Of a stretch of 64,000 nt of DNA, positions 1-13,985 are shown piece by piece. The notes under the pieces were generated by a model. The model saw nothing but the letters and a program-made list of their open reading frames with translations. It searched no databases and was not told the DNA's origin. Position numbers and translations under genes: made by a program. Numbering within the stretch: position 1 is the stretch's first letter; every line of letters begins with the position of its first letter. The stretch covers positions 12,969,945-13,033,944 of the forward strand of contig NC_039508.1 of the NCBI RefSeq assembly GCF_003672135.1, given 5' to 3'. The DNA comes from Ooceraea biroi. Lineage: Eukaryota; Arthropoda; Insecta; Hymenoptera; Formicidae.

Positions 1-519
1 ATCAGTTGGCGCCATAGTGATTTACAATTTCGTGTTTACATTTTTACGCTGGAAACTTTCAAACATTTTGGGATGGATTTGACATTGGACCGTAATATGG
101 ACATGGATCGATACTGATAGTCGATTTTTTCGTAGGAGAAAAAACGTTTTTCACATTTTTCTAGGGATTGTTATGAAATTGCTGATAAGAGAAATCGAGT
201 GTTACAGCCAAATTTCGAATTCCGTTACATGGCGAATTAATAATAAAACGATTCTCATCGTGGATTATAAGATTGGTAGGATAAATAAGCCTCGTCCAGT
301 AAATATTCAGATCGAGTATTACTGTTCGCGTTCGCCCGTATTATTACAAACAAAGGCGCAAAGTAGCAACAAAAGATGGCACCGTAGAGTAGAAATTATT
401 GTGTTTGGCATGATGCCACTCGTGCAAAAACTTATTCATTTTCAAGTTAAACACCATAAACGGCTATTATTAACGAATCGGACGAACGCACGCATTAATT
501 GTGCTATTTTCGGACTTAA

Positions 520-575
<56 letters not shown>

Positions 576-3500
576 TCATTTTAGTCCATTCTAGATTTCT
601 CGTTTAAATATTCATCTGACTAATTATACGTTAGCAGTGAGTGTTGTACGAAGACGATTTACATTATATATGATAATCGCCACCAGGGGATAATAGTTGG
701 ATAATAATTTAGATAATAATTGGACTGGACATTTAATTTAAAGAGCGATTAAAAAGCAAGAACTACTCATTCGAATTTTTAATCGTGCGATGTTTCTTCT
801 CCTTTTTTCATCGATTTTATCTCTTACGATAAATATAATTTATTGATAATTTATTGTCAAGTTTGATTTGAGTAACTGCGATCGTTATTGGACAATTGTC
901 TTCAAATATTCTCTCGTGAGTGTTAAAATTTGTTCATGTTGTACAGAGCAAGACTTTACGGCTTTCCACTCGCATCTCACATTTTATCTTTATGAATCCG
1001 TTCCACGACTGCTCACAAAAGCGAAAGGAAAAGCATTTCAACAAATGGAACAAATGGTCAAAACTTTTTAATGATTATACCGTGGCGGATTAGTAGTTTC
1101 GGTTTCGACATCATTCTAATTTTATGAACTGTCCAAATTTACCCACCGTGAAACTCGGATCGTTTTTTAAGAGTCTTGTAAACTTCAAAATAGACGGACT
1201 TCGCGTGTCTTCTCCCATAGAATTTGCTACAATTTTTATGCGGTGCTTCCGAGTTCTTGCTAATCTTCCGGTGAGTCAAAAAACGCGAGTTTTTTTCACA
1301 ACGGATTTATAATCAGCACGACAATGAAAGCCGCACACGACATTTCCATCAGCGCTGCTCGCTTGCGAGATCGCGAAACACCGTTGGTTTAGAGTTTCTA
1401 AAAAATTCTAGTCCAGCTTTCCAGTCGTGCCAAGACAGTCCTATGAGACCTTTTGATGTACCGCAAGGGTTTCTGATAAGCTACTGACGATAGCAATAGC
1501 ATGGCGAAATTAAGGGCGGTCACGGACGGCAGGACGAAGACGAGAAAGAGGAGGAGAGCTAGCAGTGTGGTCCGATTTAGTCGGTATAAATCATCGCCGC
1601 ACGCCTCGCCTGCTCTCGTCAACTGGCACTCGTTTTCGGCTGCGATGGAAGGAAAGCTCGAAAACGGACTGTACCACGATGGTCGCTCTAAAGATATCGC
1701 TGCGTCCACGTCGCCAGGAATAGAACCGTGACGTCGTCGCCGAGCGTCGACGGAGTCGTCGTGCACACATCGGCGGCTCCACGACGTGTATACGGCTGAT
1801 GGGATCCGCCACCTTCACGTGCCGCGACGCCTCGATCCTCTCGAACGATGCTGCATCGGGACCGACGTGCTTGTCCCTTCTTCCGCAAATTACAAGCTCG
1901 ATTCTCTGTAATGTGACGCAAAATCGTGGAACTCAAAGCGGAATCGAGTATCATGATAAATCATAGTATGGAGGTTTGCAGCTTGGAAGAAGAAAAGCGA
2001 TGCCCATCATCGATCGTGTTCGACAGTAGTCATTAGACGTTTTAACGTTAAGATACATCAGTCACTGTCCTTTCAAGAGGTCCTCTTATTCTGGAAAACA
2101 TTTCAAACGTTTACATTACAATGCCGTTTTAAAAATAATAACATTGTACACTATGCCATACGATTCTTCGTAAGTCTCGTCAGTTCTTTAGCGAGCTGAA
2201 ACTGATTTCCTGTGTTATTACAAATTATAATTGTCATCGTCGGATTTAGGATGGTTCGGGACACTCCGGAACGCTGCGAATGTAGTCTGCGTTAAGACGG
2301 ATGATTGATAGACAGAACGAAGCGGAAAGAGAGGGTCTTCTACATCGTGCGGTCCAACTCCTGGCCTGGCTGCCAGGCAGATGGGGAGATCGGGGCTTTG
2401 ACTATCTGTCCCCGATGACACCGCTTCTATTAAAACACCGATGGAACTTCGTGGGTGGAAGAGGAGACGAGAGTTTTGCGAAATCGTGCCGTTTCGCGGA
2501 ATAGTCCCGGGTCCCGCAGACGTGATCACAGACACGAACGACGGGGTGGAATCGCTCGAGCATCGAGATAAAGGAATGATTGACCCTCGGAAGCAGAAGA
2601 GATATGCACGCGGAACGGAACGGAGGAACGAGGGATGGGAATCCCGAAGAAGCGTCGACGGCCTGATTTACGGTCCGTCTCTTTTACCCGCTTTGGTCCA
2701 GTAGAAACGCTCGCTCGGCTCGTGCGAGCGGACAACAGATTGCGGGAAAAGTCGCGGGCGCTCACGCGGCCGTCGCCGTTAAAAATCACCGACACGTGCG
2801 TGCGCCGCCGTAAATCTCAGCCCGGAGCAAATTGTTGTTCGAGCGAGCTCTGTGCGAGATAGTAATCGGCTCTGACCAGAAGCCGTTAACGTGATTTATA
2901 GAATGCGTTCCTGCGTGTCGTCTCTTTCTCCTCGGCCAGCCGCGAGATTCTCGGTGCCTACTTCTGAGAGCCGCGACGAGGCGACAGAGGGAGGAGACAA
3001 AAAAGGAGAAAAAAAATTAAAAATCGTCCGTATGCAAGCCGAGATGCAAGCACTCGTGTCGCGGAAAAGTTAATGGACTGGATTTAATGGCGCGTCGCAT
3101 ATTAGTCGGACATAGCGTTATTGTCTCAACGGTTCCTCGGTCCACATCCAGCTTCTGAAGCGCTCTTTGTACTTCCGTGGATTTTCCGCGGTTAACCAGC
3201 TTTTATGTTTAACTGTGACGAAAAAGTTCAAAGTTGTCCTGTAATTACTATCATTTTTTTCGTTGATTGCTCTGCCATGAACGATTAGTTTTCCGTGCAA
3301 GCAAGTTTAAAATTGGGATGGTAAGATTGTCCGAATCAACCCATCTCTCCTTCTTGAACAATCACCGCATTTGAAGATCACCGCGTGTCCGGCATCAAGC
3401 CGCGTACAACGTACCCCGGCGCTTTTATTCCCCGACGGCCACGGCGACGACGTTTATGCACGTGGTCGTGGTGGTTTTACGTCGGTCGACACGCGGAAAA

Positions 3501-5035
3501 CGCGTGCGCAGGTGTCTCGTCGAATTTACGTCGGTATTCGCGTTCCGCGGACGACGCTGCGTCTAATTAAACGTTTGATATATAGGGGTGGCTCCTCCCC
3601 GACGCGTGTTTTGACTTTTGCGGTGGTGCGCGCGCGGGACGACGCGGCAAAAATAAATCCGCCGCGACTTGAGAGATAGAGAGAGAGAGAGAAAGAGGAG
3701 AGAAGGACCTCGGCGATTCGCGGAATGGCGAGAAATCGCGCGCATACAAAGTGCGAAATTACTGTGGTGGTAAAGTACGCCGGGCGCCGCAGTCAGAGGA
3801 TGCTCGGAGGGATGGCTCGCACCCAGTGGTCCTTTTTTGTGCATAAAACGTCAGCTGAAGAGCCTCGTTCCCACTCGCATCCGGATCATGACGATAAATA
3901 AGACCTAAAAACCGTCGTTGTCGCTAATATCGCTGCACTGTATCGAAAACGATCCTACAAAGGGGCGCGAAATGACCAGATAAAGCTCTCTCCACAGGGG
4001 AGTTACGTCCTGAATACTCGGCGACAAAACGCAATAAAGCGTTTACCGGTTACCAAATTGCACATTAGACGATAAACGAGTCCAATCTGAAGATGGACAG
4101 AGAAGCTTCTGGGAGACGGGAATTCCTCGAGCACGTCACGTAAAATTGAGAATTATCGTCGTTGAAGCGTCCGCCTGGTGCATTCAAGCTACTCCGCTTG
4201 ACGTGAAACGTCAACTCGACGTTACCATGCTTAATCTCTTTATTACACCGGAAAATTTATACGTGAAGCTAAATTGTAATAAGATGGACTCTTGGTTATT
4301 CTACGTTCGTGCATATCTGCAATATAACACGATTGCAATCAGTAAAATAACATTTCCACAAAAACAGAGATACATGCTGTGCGCATAAAAAATACCAGTT
4401 TGCAATTATTACAATCGTAGCAAATCGTACTATTCACTTATAGAAGCGGCTGAATCACTAACGATTTCGTCATTTCGACATTCTTTTCTCGTTACTAAAT
4501 GTGGAACCACTGAATCATCTCACGCTGCCGTCCGAATCGAGGGGACACGAATAAAGCGTTCATCTCTGCACTTTGGAACAGGACAATTCGTAAACGGGGA
4601 TGCGTACCTTCTAAGAAGCTAGCGTTGCTTCTTTAAAGTTTTACTTGTGCGCAATTTTCCCGTTGTTTATCGATAGAGCGAATAAACAATGACTATGTTT
4701 CTTGCGAGAAGGTTTGGAGAATCCGGGGTGGTGTGTCAGCGGTTCAGTGAACTATCGTGTTCCTTGTTAAATGAGTTCTTCGAGGATGAACGGTGACTTT
4801 TTCAAAGGCAGTTAACGTACTTCGCATCCGTTCAGTGAGCTCATGGAATTCTGGACGTTCAACGAAATCCAGAAACGGCTTTCGCTGACAACGACGAAGC
4901 GGATACTCCGTGTCACTTCGTTCGCAGGAATTGTCACCGGCCACACTTTGTCTGCTCGTTTAGGAAAAAGCTTCCGCGAAAGAAATCTAAATCAGTTTAC
5001 CTCGTATACGGGGTGAGTCGTAACGTCGAGCAAAA
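1..5035. other. No supported gene
   Basis: GC-rich patches at about 1500-1960, 2290-2860 and 3400-3850 have open frames on both strands at once, which is what CpG-rich non-coding insect DNA gives. I see no splice-bounded exon. They could be first exons or promoters of flanking genes. Confidence 0.5.
526..573 (+). repeat. (GA)n microsatellite
   Basis: About 24 uninterrupted GA units. Confidence 0.97.
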
Positions 5036-5762
5036 TTAAGGGGGGAGCCTGCTTTAGAACGCTGAAAATAAGGTATCTCTTACGAATTGTTTTTGGAGAA
5101 ACTATACAGCGGATCATTATAAAACTTTGATGCATTTATTAGTACATGTTTAAAGATAAAAAAAATTATTTTTTTATTTGAATATATCGCTTGTAGAGGT
5201 CGTCCTGGAGAAATCTTAGTGCAGCCGCGTCGCCGGCATTGCAAATTGCTGAGCATTCTCCTGCCTCCAAATTTCGTCTAAACTGAAAAATTGAAATATG
5301 TTCTCGTTATTTATGAATTCCCATCGTCGATGAACCAAAGAGAGAAGAAAAAAGTTGAAAAGTGCCAAAATGGTGGAGCTTAGAACACAAAAGTACGATT
5401 TTTAGGCAAAGTGTTTGAACTTTTTCATGCAAAAATAATTGTTTAACTTAATGTTTTTATGAATATTAAAGGTTCATCGACGATGGGAATTCATAAATAA
5501 CAAGAAAATATTTTAATTTTTCAGTTTGGATGAAATTTGGAGGCAGGAGAATGCTCACCAATTTACAATGCCGGCTGCACTAAGATGCCTCCAGGACGAC
5601 CTCTACAGGCGATATATTCAAATAAAAAAATAATTTTTTTATCTTTAAACGTGTACTAATAAATGCATCAAAGTTTTATAATGATCCGCTGTATAGTTTC
5701 TCCAAAAAAATTCGTAAAATTAGACCTTATTTTCAACGTTCTAAAGCAGGCTCCCCCCTTAA
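5036..5762 (+). mobile_element. TTAA-flanked palindromic MITE, copy 1 (piggyBac-like)
   Basis: Both ends are flanked by TTAA, and the terminal inverted repeat is GGGGGGAGCCTGCTTTAG. Arms of roughly 290 bp are near-perfect inverted repeats around a spacer of about 136 bp that lies between GATGAACC and GGTTCATC. TTAA duplication is the mark of piggyBac-superfamily insertion; no transposase is encoded. Copies 1 and 3 carry the longer arm variant (CGCGTCGCCGG) on the left. Confidence 0.9.
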
Positions 5763-6961
5763 GCGGGAAAAAGCGAGGCACGAGGATGACACAAGAAAAT
5801 TTAATTAGCCGCTGCAGAAACGTAGAAAAGCAGGAAAAGTTGCAACATGGACACTGTTTCTCAGTCGTATTTTTTTGGGAGGCAAAAGTCGACTAGAAAA
5901 TAGCAAAGCAAAGGATACAAGCGCGAGGTAGCTCGCCGCAGCTACTTAATGTTTGTTTTTACTTAATATTGAGAATTGTTGTTCTTACGTTAATAAAGGC
6001 GCTATATGAATAATTCCGAGTAATGATCGTACGTGAAGGCTGTCACGTTGTCTTTCACGAACACTGCCAAGAAATTCAATAACTCGGTGCCAGTTTGTGC
6101 ATCAGTTCACTAGTGCAAAAAATTCTTCCAGCCAACAAGAAGCGTACGTAATTATTATAAATTATGATTAAAATATAACAAAATAATATAAAATTCCAAA
6201 TATAATATCATTATAGAGAGGATCCTGAAAATAAGAGAATAATCATCTGAATGATGATCTTTGTAGCAATCACGAGAGTGTTGCTGAATGTAACAAAGTT
6301 TTGCATCCTACTTTGCAACGTAGAATGTATGTTATAATTTTTTACGTGTGCTATTCGCATGTGTGCAAACGCATACACATATATATACATAGAAGAGAAA
6401 CTTTTCCCTGTCTTGTTGGAGGCAACCTGCCGATAAACCGGCTGCCGTTTCATAAACGTCACGTCGCGGTAACGCGTTGCAGGGAAAACAACAGACCTAG
6501 AAAGCTACTTTCGGTTTTACAATAATTACAGGACATTCCGTTGTTCTCATTCTGTCCTCATTCGCAAAGTTTCACACGCCCTCATTTCGCGATACGCAAA
6601 GTTTTTGTATAAACTCCATTTATTTATATCACGCTGTTGTTCTCATCGGATTGCGCAACGCAATTGTGAATGTTTAAAGCAGATATGCATGGTACTTCTT
6701 GGTTCCCTAAGGTGATTGGATTTCCTGTACGCGCTTAAATCTTTCATAGAAACGACGATAATCGATAGCAGAAAAATTTTGCGAAATTGTTCCACAAACT
6801 GCGATGAAATGAGAGATTAATTTTCCGCAATGTATAGATGTAAGAACCTGAACATATGATTAATGACACGTATACTTCAATCTATACAGTTTACCCGTAT
6901 ACAGTGCCAACCATCATTAATCAAAATTAAATAAATTCAAACATCCCCATCTCGCTGGTTT

Positions 6962-7837
6962 GGATCCTCGGTAATTATGTACTTTAACGGACCCAGTCCC
7001 GATGACCTTGACCTTAACATATGTTGTCAAGGTCACCCTCCTGAGTGACCTTGAAGAAGTTTTAGCCGTCGCTCGTTGTTTGTTAAAAAGTTATAAACAA
7101 AGAAAGTTTAATGATTTCGCACGAATTTTTAGCTGTCCACGTGAAGCAAGAACATGATACTGACATATATTACAAAGGTTACCTTCCCGAATAACCCGCA
7201 TTAGGTTTTAGTCGTCGATCGTTGTTTATGAAAAAGTTATTAACAAAAGAAATTTCGAAAATATAGTAGTTATTTTGAAAGAATATTGAATATTGAAAGA
7301 TATAAACGACGAATATGTATATGAACGAAGAAAGGAAAGTCATTTAAAGCAGTGAATTGTTAATATATAGAATGGTTTCTTTTAATATAAGTACAAAGTA
7401 TTCTTCACTTTAACGAAAAGCACAAACAGTTAAATACAAAGTATTCTCTGCTTTAACTTAACCTAACCTAACCTAAGCTAAAATTCCATCAAATATACTC
7501 ATTCGTAAACGTATATGGTATCGTAAAATTATGCTTTATTCATTAAACATTTTTGTTAATAACTTTTTAACAAACAACGAGCGAAGGGTGAGACCTAGTG
7601 CGGGTTATTCAGGAAGGTGACCTTTGTAATATATATCAAACTCAAGTCCTTGCTTCGCGTGGACAGCTGAAAATTCGTGCAAAATTATTAAACTTCTTTT
7701 GTTAATGACTTTTTAATAAACAACGAGCGACGGCTAAAACCTCTTCAAGGTCACCCAGGAGGGTGACCTTGACAACATATGTCAAGGTCAAGGTCATCGG
7801 GGCTGGGTCCGTTAAAGTACATAATTACCGGATCCTC
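6962..7837. mobile_element. Foldback element E1 with 8-bp target duplication and telomere-like core
   Basis: An 860-bp body with ends GGTAATTATG...CATAATTACC, flanked by a perfect 8-bp direct repeat GGATCCTC (6962-6969 and 7830-7837). The arms are about 300 bp inverted repeats rich in TGACCTTGA. The core at about 7455-7480 holds several CCTAA units. An 8-bp duplication suggests the hAT or a related superfamily. No coding sequence. Confidence 0.82.
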
Positions 7838-10122
7838 TCGTAAGTGAATGATAAACCTAATCAGTTTTTACTTTAAGCATGTCCTCTCTTTCCAACACGC
7901 GGTATAAAAGATCGGAAAGTGCTGACGATCAGTACGAGAACCAGGACTCCTCCGTACATCTCTCGTGGGCATCTTTGCCCCTACCCGGGACGCAGCATCC
8001 ACGCGACCGCCGTCAGGAAGCGATCCCCCGCGGAGCGCCGCATCAAAGGAGAGAAAGGGGTTCTCTGCCAAGAAACTCATCCGATTACGCGCTAACCAGC
8101 AGGCCGTCGTGGCCACGACCACGGCGATTACGGTACCGGTCGTGTCGCGGTCGCAAGCACCGCAGGACGGACGGTCGCTCGCGCGCGAGTTGGAAGGACA
8201 GCGGTTTTAAAATAAGCATCGAGAGTCGCAGCGCTCTGCCAATGTCCATCGGTCCAAGCGCTCTTTCTCCTTCCGTCTTCCCCGCTCTCCCTCTCTCTTT
8301 CTCTCTGTTCGTCTGACTCACTCTCGCTCGTTCTCCTCTTCAGCGGTGGTAGTTTGATCGTGCATCGCGTTCGCAGCAGCCGCCGCGTCGTTCGCCGCCA
8401 GTCGCGAGAAGAGAGCGCGTCGCTCCGTAGTTTTAAGCGTGTCGACCCGGCTTGACCGACGCCGGGCGGCAAAATCGGCCGATCGGCTTGTGCGAGGGGA
8501 TCGATCGGCGAGGGATTTCATTGAGAGGTTCCAGGAGCTACGATCGCCTGCCGCGGGAGTCAAGATCAAGATCGGGGCGGTTCTTGTCGGCCCCCCGCGG
8601 ACGGACCAAGCTGGTGATTGCGATGTTCTCGGAGAGACTCCTCGATGTCTTCGGACATCGCTCGTTCTGAAGCTTTCCTGACGTTTCCGCCGACGTAACT
8701 GAGTTGTGGTTGAAGCCACGAATTTGAAGGGGGTGATTATTGCGATCGGTGCTGCGGATTTTATCGCGGTTGGATTACCGCTGATCACGTGGCTTCGGTG
8801 GCTCCGACATTGGAGGATGAAGAACGTCAGCTGAATCAATCGGTAGATTGATCTATGGATGTCTTCTACATGCGTGCATTTATTCGATAAAATTATGTGT
8901 ACAAATGCGTGTACAGTATCGTATTTATATCGTGCTTACGCACGACGGCGATTTTCTTTAAAAGATACGCGTGTCTGCCTGTGAGAGAAAACGACGCGAA
9001 ATAAGATCGTCTAGAGATCGTACTGATTACTTGCGTTGCAGCGCGTTTAACGTCGATCGCTGTAAAAATAGATGAACGCGATCAGTACTGAAATCAGAAC
9101 GTTAAATCGATCGGCGTACCGACGAGTTGCATCGTGAATATCGATTTTCACGAGTGTGTTTCTGTCATTATCCTTGAAATTTTCATTGTTATTCATTTCA
9201 TTTTCATTTTCACACAAATATATATCCTCGAGTAAAAATAAACATGACTTAACGATTGTTTTGAAGTTAACAGATGTCAGTTGTCTTAAGATCAGCTCAG
9301 AAATACAAACGCGATGCTTTCTCCTTGATAAAATGGTTTATGTGAGAGAGATTTCATCGACGTTAAATTTTTACCTTGTTAAAACCGACGAGCTAATTAA
9401 GCACGCGTGGAGATCATAACGTTCGCGGTGCATCGTCTTACTGAAATGCATTATTAACGCATTAACTGCACGATTTTTCCCACGAAAAGATAACGCCGCC
9501 TAAAAGTAGCGATCCCGCTACTCTCTCTCTTTCCCTTCTGACGTCGCGATTAGGCTCCGATTAATCTCAGAGCATTTCGCAGCGGGCGCTCACGCTTGTA
9601 TATTATTCCATTCTTCACCTCCTGTTTTATACGACTCTCCCAACGTGCCGCACCACGTTTCCCCCGTTTTCTCCAGCTCTTCTGACGGCTCGACGAACCG
9701 CCAGCGGGCCGAACAGCGACCGCGAGTATCTCGGCGCGAGCATCGGACGATAACGCGATGATAAAAATAATATTTCCGACGACGAGACAAGTGTTACACT
9801 CTTTGTGACTCACAGCCTAGATCGCGAAAGATCATCGGTGATTCATCCGGGTACAGTGGACGGAATACGCGACGGTGAGAGGTGAATGCTCCGGCGGAAG
9901 TGAACTCGCACGAGGAGTGACGGAAGTGATTCGAGCCGGCGTTTGATCGGCCGACGATCTATCCGATCGCGCCGATTTTCGCGCCGATTCTCGCACGATT
10001 TCCACGTTATTTGTTCACGTTCGCATGGCCTCGTCCTGCGAGATCTCGCGTACGGTGATCGTCGGTGATCGCTGAGGGGACCAGCACTCCCCTCGTAGGA
10101 ATTATTCGACTTGCTCGAGCAG
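7838..10122. promoter_or_regulatory. CpG-rich region upstream of the orphan exon
   Basis: Two GC-rich blocks (about 7870-8830 and 9550-10120) precede the orphan exon. They look like insect promoter or 5' leader sequence. I see no clear TATA box or initiator and no coding exon. Confidence 0.3.
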
Positions 10123-10255
10123 ATGCCAGGTGTCAATTGCCAGGTGCAGCCGGAACCGCGACATTCCGCATCCAACTGGCACTCCAACATCGACGCGGCA
10201 CTCATGGGAATTCAAAGCACCGCGCAGTTCATCGAGAAGTACCACCATATCATCG
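10123..10255 (+). CDS. Orphan first coding exon of an unidentified gene
   Basis: Seen: ATG at 10123 with an in-frame stop at 10096, 44 codons, then a good donor ATCG|GTAAGC, ending in phase 1. The peptide (MPGVNCQVQPEPRHSASNWH, then NIDAALMGIQSTAQFIEKYH) has balanced composition, and its codons end mostly in G or C, like the RhoGAP exons and unlike the surrounding DNA. I do not recognise the protein. The phase does not fit RhoGAP exon 1 or 2, so it is not a simple alternative start of that gene; I could not find its next exon in the window with confidence. A nested or very long-intron gene is possible. Confidence 0.55.
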
Positions 10256-13065
10256 GTAAGCGACTCGTCGCGGCGAGATTTGCATGCAACGAGTCTGCGG
10301 GAGGAGCGCGAAGCAGCGGAGCAACTTTTTCGTCGATCTTTCGTGAATCACAGTCGGATCTCAATGAGACGCGCGCGCGTTAAGCGCGAACGTTAGGCGT
10401 TACAGTTATTAGGTGTTGGTGAGCATTTGAAACTCGAAGATCGCAAATTCTCTAACGGATCGTTTTTCTCGTTCCGAGAACGCGGGAAATCTGGAACCAG
10501 AGCGTCTCGTAAATCTGCCAGCCCGCGTGTCGTCTCGTCTTTGACATCCTCGCCGGGACGCGCATCCCGCGCGTGAATCTCCGCGCGCGATGCCGAAATC
10601 GCGCTTTCCGCACGGAATGCAGTGTCTCTTGCATCGTGACATTGAGTTTCCCGCTTCAACCAGACGCGATCGTAAAGTATTAAATTTACGATATTGTTTA
10701 GGCGATTCGGGAGACACATGTAATGCTCGTCCGCGCACGAGTGCCATGATGCAATTGTCAAGTGACAACGTAACTTCTTGACTTCTCGGGAACTCAGGAA
10801 GAGTTAGACAAAAGAAGTTTGGAATGTAGATTTGTGATTTGAAGTTTGCTGAATTTTGCTCCGTACGTAGGCTCGTCTCTTTGCGCTCCTCTCTCACTCT
10901 GAAGAATGGTGAAAAGTTTAGAGCGAAGATGTAATTTCATGCAGAAAAAAATATGATAACATAAAATCTTTTAAAGGAAGACTTATCTAAAATGAGATTT
11001 ATTGAAATATTGTTAAAGTTATTTTGATTTTATATTTCCAGCTTTAAAGATATTTTTTATTATTATAGCATAAAATATCTTTCTTTCTGGAATGCCTTTC
11101 TTTGAAGAAAATAACGTAACATAGTATATAACTATAATTTCATTTTGCTGAAAATGAAGTTACATCGTTTATACTTTAAACTTTATACCCATGTGTGTTA
11201 ATTATCTTTTTCTCAGTGCACGAGATATGGTCTTCGCTAATTCCATTATTTTTACATGTTTATCCTTTTAATGCTGATCACGATCGTAAGTGCTCTACTT
11301 AGTATTTATTGATCACGATGCACTCTCGGTCAATGGCCAAGATGTTTGGAACCGTGTTAACACGTGCTCCTGTGTAAATCCTTCTTCTTTCCCATCTTGT
11401 TTACTTTAAGACTGAAAAATCGCACAATTGATGGAGAAGACAATAAAAGCACAGAAAATAGCCACATTCACACTTCTCTCTCTCTCTCTCTCTCTGTCTC
11501 TCGTAATTAATAATATCGATGGCATGTTTTTGCGAGAGCCAGACGTCGACGAGTCATCCTCTCCACTGACGTCTCTTTCAGACGAAATAAATTAGATGAT
11601 GCGACGTTTATTGATCCAGCACTGTACATCGCATCAAAATCCGTTATGCGATCTTAATATTTCCATCGATTATTTGTTGTATTTTTCTGTTATATTGTAA
11701 CATGAATCAGTTTCAACAAATGTGCACATGTACACACGTCACGGCGGTGTCTAGTTTCAATTTAGATCGTTATTCGTATTATCGTTCGTGGACCACACCG
11801 CGCGTACGCGGAACCGAAAAAGAGATCACGTAATCTCGCGCGAGGCGCCGCTCAGAGGCGATCCACGATCTATGGATCCGCGTTCGCTCTGCGCCGTTTC
11901 TGTAACCGGTAACGAAACGTGATCGACAGTCGTGCTGGGCCAGCGATCGCGAGGGTGTGCGTGGGGGCGCGTATATATTTAAAGAGCATTTCTCGCGTCG
12001 GGGATTTCCCCGGTACGTCTTGGATACGTCAGGCGAACCGACACGCTCGATAATCTACCGGACGCTGCGAAATCGTTTATACGGCCAATTGACGAGTTTC
12101 CTGGTTCTCTGCTCTAAATGCGAGAATCCGTCGAAAATTGTCGTTGCCGGAAAACGAATACATAAATGGCGTCATAAATGGGAAGGCCAAGGTTGGCAAG
12201 AACGTAATGTCTTTTTGCGAACAGCTTGCTCTGCGTACTTATACATGTTGCTATGTACTGCGGAATATTGTAAAATATTTCTTACGAAAATTTCATTTCA
12301 TTCAAACTTTCCTTTCTATTGATGCTGATAAGTGTGTAGATGTATGAAATAACCAATAATTTTCTCTAATTAGAATAAATAAATTATTTTTTGTTTTTTT
12401 GAAGTAGATAATAGTCTTCAAAATAAATTCTTCCATTGAAAGTGTGTCCGCGTATTAGTTTGCGACACTTGTCGATTTTATTCTCGACGATTCGTCTGTT
12501 CGATTTCGCTTATTGAATTCGAGATTGACTTGCAATTAATCAACAACCGCGTTTCCGCAGATATGTTTTGTGAATTAAAGAGTTCTACGTTCTGTGGTGA
12601 AACAGCGAATTGTCGACTTCAAAAGCTATTGCTCCAAACAACGTTTATGATGATGAAGTGTCGCAATTTATCGGAAATATGTACGTGAATCGAATGCATA
12701 TTTCACACCACAAAACCCCCTATTTTGGGTTAATAGATCGCCTGTCGAAACCGTTTATACATCGACTAGGATCATTTTCATGGATTCTTGCCAGCTATCG
12801 TGGCTCGGCGCGATTGTGTTAGCCTGTTGTGTGAGCGTATGCACGCGCTCGCGCGAAACCAACGAAATTCGCACGACTAGGAAACTCGTGCTAAACTCGT
12901 CGGGGAAAATTTTCGAGCTGTCATTTCCTTATGCATAATGGCGTCTGTCATAACGCGCTGGCGTGTAATTGATTTGTCCTACGTCGAGATTTACATCGAG
13001 ATTATTGTACGATAATTATACAAACAGTTTTACGTATCTTTGACACGTTTATCAATCTGTATCTC
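10256..13065. other. Intergenic or intronic, no exon recognised
   Basis: Mostly AT-rich. A TATATATTTAAAG at 11972 inside a GC-rich block resembles a TATA element, but no coding start follows that I can support. Confidence 0.4.
11474..11502 (+). repeat. (TC)n microsatellite
   Basis: Short run of TC with one G interruption near its 3' end. Confidence 0.9.
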
Positions 13066-13962
13066 GGTAATTATTTAGATTAACGGGTCAACCTCGAATG
13101 ACCTTGACCTTGACATATGTTGTCACGGTCACCCTCCTGAGTGACCTTCAAAAGGTTTTAGCCGTCGCTCATTGTTTATTAAAAAGTTATTAACAAAAGA
13201 AGTTTCGAAAATATAGTAGTTGTTTTGAATATTGAAAGACATAAACGACGAATATGAACGAAGGAAGGAAAGTGATTTAACCTAACCTAATCTAATCTAG
13301 CCTGGTTAGGTTAGGTTAGGTTATATTTTCCGAAACTGGAGCCCGGACACATATACGCTCGTTTTTCAGCCCGCTTCGCGGGAGGGCGGGGGAAAGGGGC
13401 TTCGCCCCTCCCCCCCCCCCACCAGAATACGTGCCGTGTACCAGGTGATCAAAATCTGTACGGTGAAATCTGTAACACCGGCTCCGGCGGGGGGAGGGGC
13501 TTTGCCCCTCCCCCCCGCCCTCCCGCGAAGCGGGCTGAAAACGAGCGTATGTGTCCGGGACTCCAGTTTCGGAAAATATAACCTAACCCAAACCTATTTC
13601 TGATTTAAAGGTAAAATTCCATCAAATATACTCTTTCGTAAATGTATATGATATCGTAAAATTATGCTCTATTCATTAAACTTTTTTGTTAATAACTTTT
13701 TAACAAACAACGAGCGACGGGTGAAACCTAGTGCGGGTTATTCGGGAAGGTGACTTGTGTAATATATGTCAAACTCGAGTCCTTGCTTCGCGTGGACAAT
13801 TGAAAATTCGTGCAAAATCATTAAACTTCTTTTGTTAATAACTTTTTAATAAACAATGAGCGACGGCTAAAATCTTTTAAAGGTCACTCAGGAGGGTGAC
13901 CTCTATAATATATGTCAAGGTCAAGGTCATCCGAGGTTGCTCCGTTAAACTAAATAATTACC
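13066..13962. mobile_element. Foldback element E2, with a second palindrome nested in it
   Basis: Ends GGTAATTATTTAG...CTAAATAATTACC and arms related to E1. The flanking 8 bp (TGTATCTC and CAGAATTT) do not match, so the target duplication is lost or the copy is rearranged. The core has (CCTAA) units followed by (TTAGG) units, then a GC-rich palindrome at about 13310-13590. Confidence 0.75.
13310..13590. repeat. GC-rich palindrome flanked by TTAGG/CCTAA, nested in E2
   Basis: Arms of about 110 bp run from GGTTAGGTTATATTTTCC through CAGCCCGCTTCGCGGGAGGG on the left and are repeated inverted on the right, ending in CCTAACCC. Each arm itself holds small hairpins (CCCGCTTCGCGGG and GGGGCTTCGCCCC). 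Strikingly richer in GC than the flanks, so it looks like a separate element. Confidence 0.75.
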
Positions 13963-13985
13963 CAGAATTTTACAAAAGCGTAACG

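Noticed and set aside
8318..8839. 173-codon minus-strand frame
   Set aside because: Arg/Ser/Thr-rich, no recognisable motif, in a CpG-rich patch open in several frames.
9843..10205. 120-codon minus-strand frame over the orphan exon
   Set aside because: It is the shadow of the + strand exon and its GC-rich leader; the + strand has the splice donor and better codon use.
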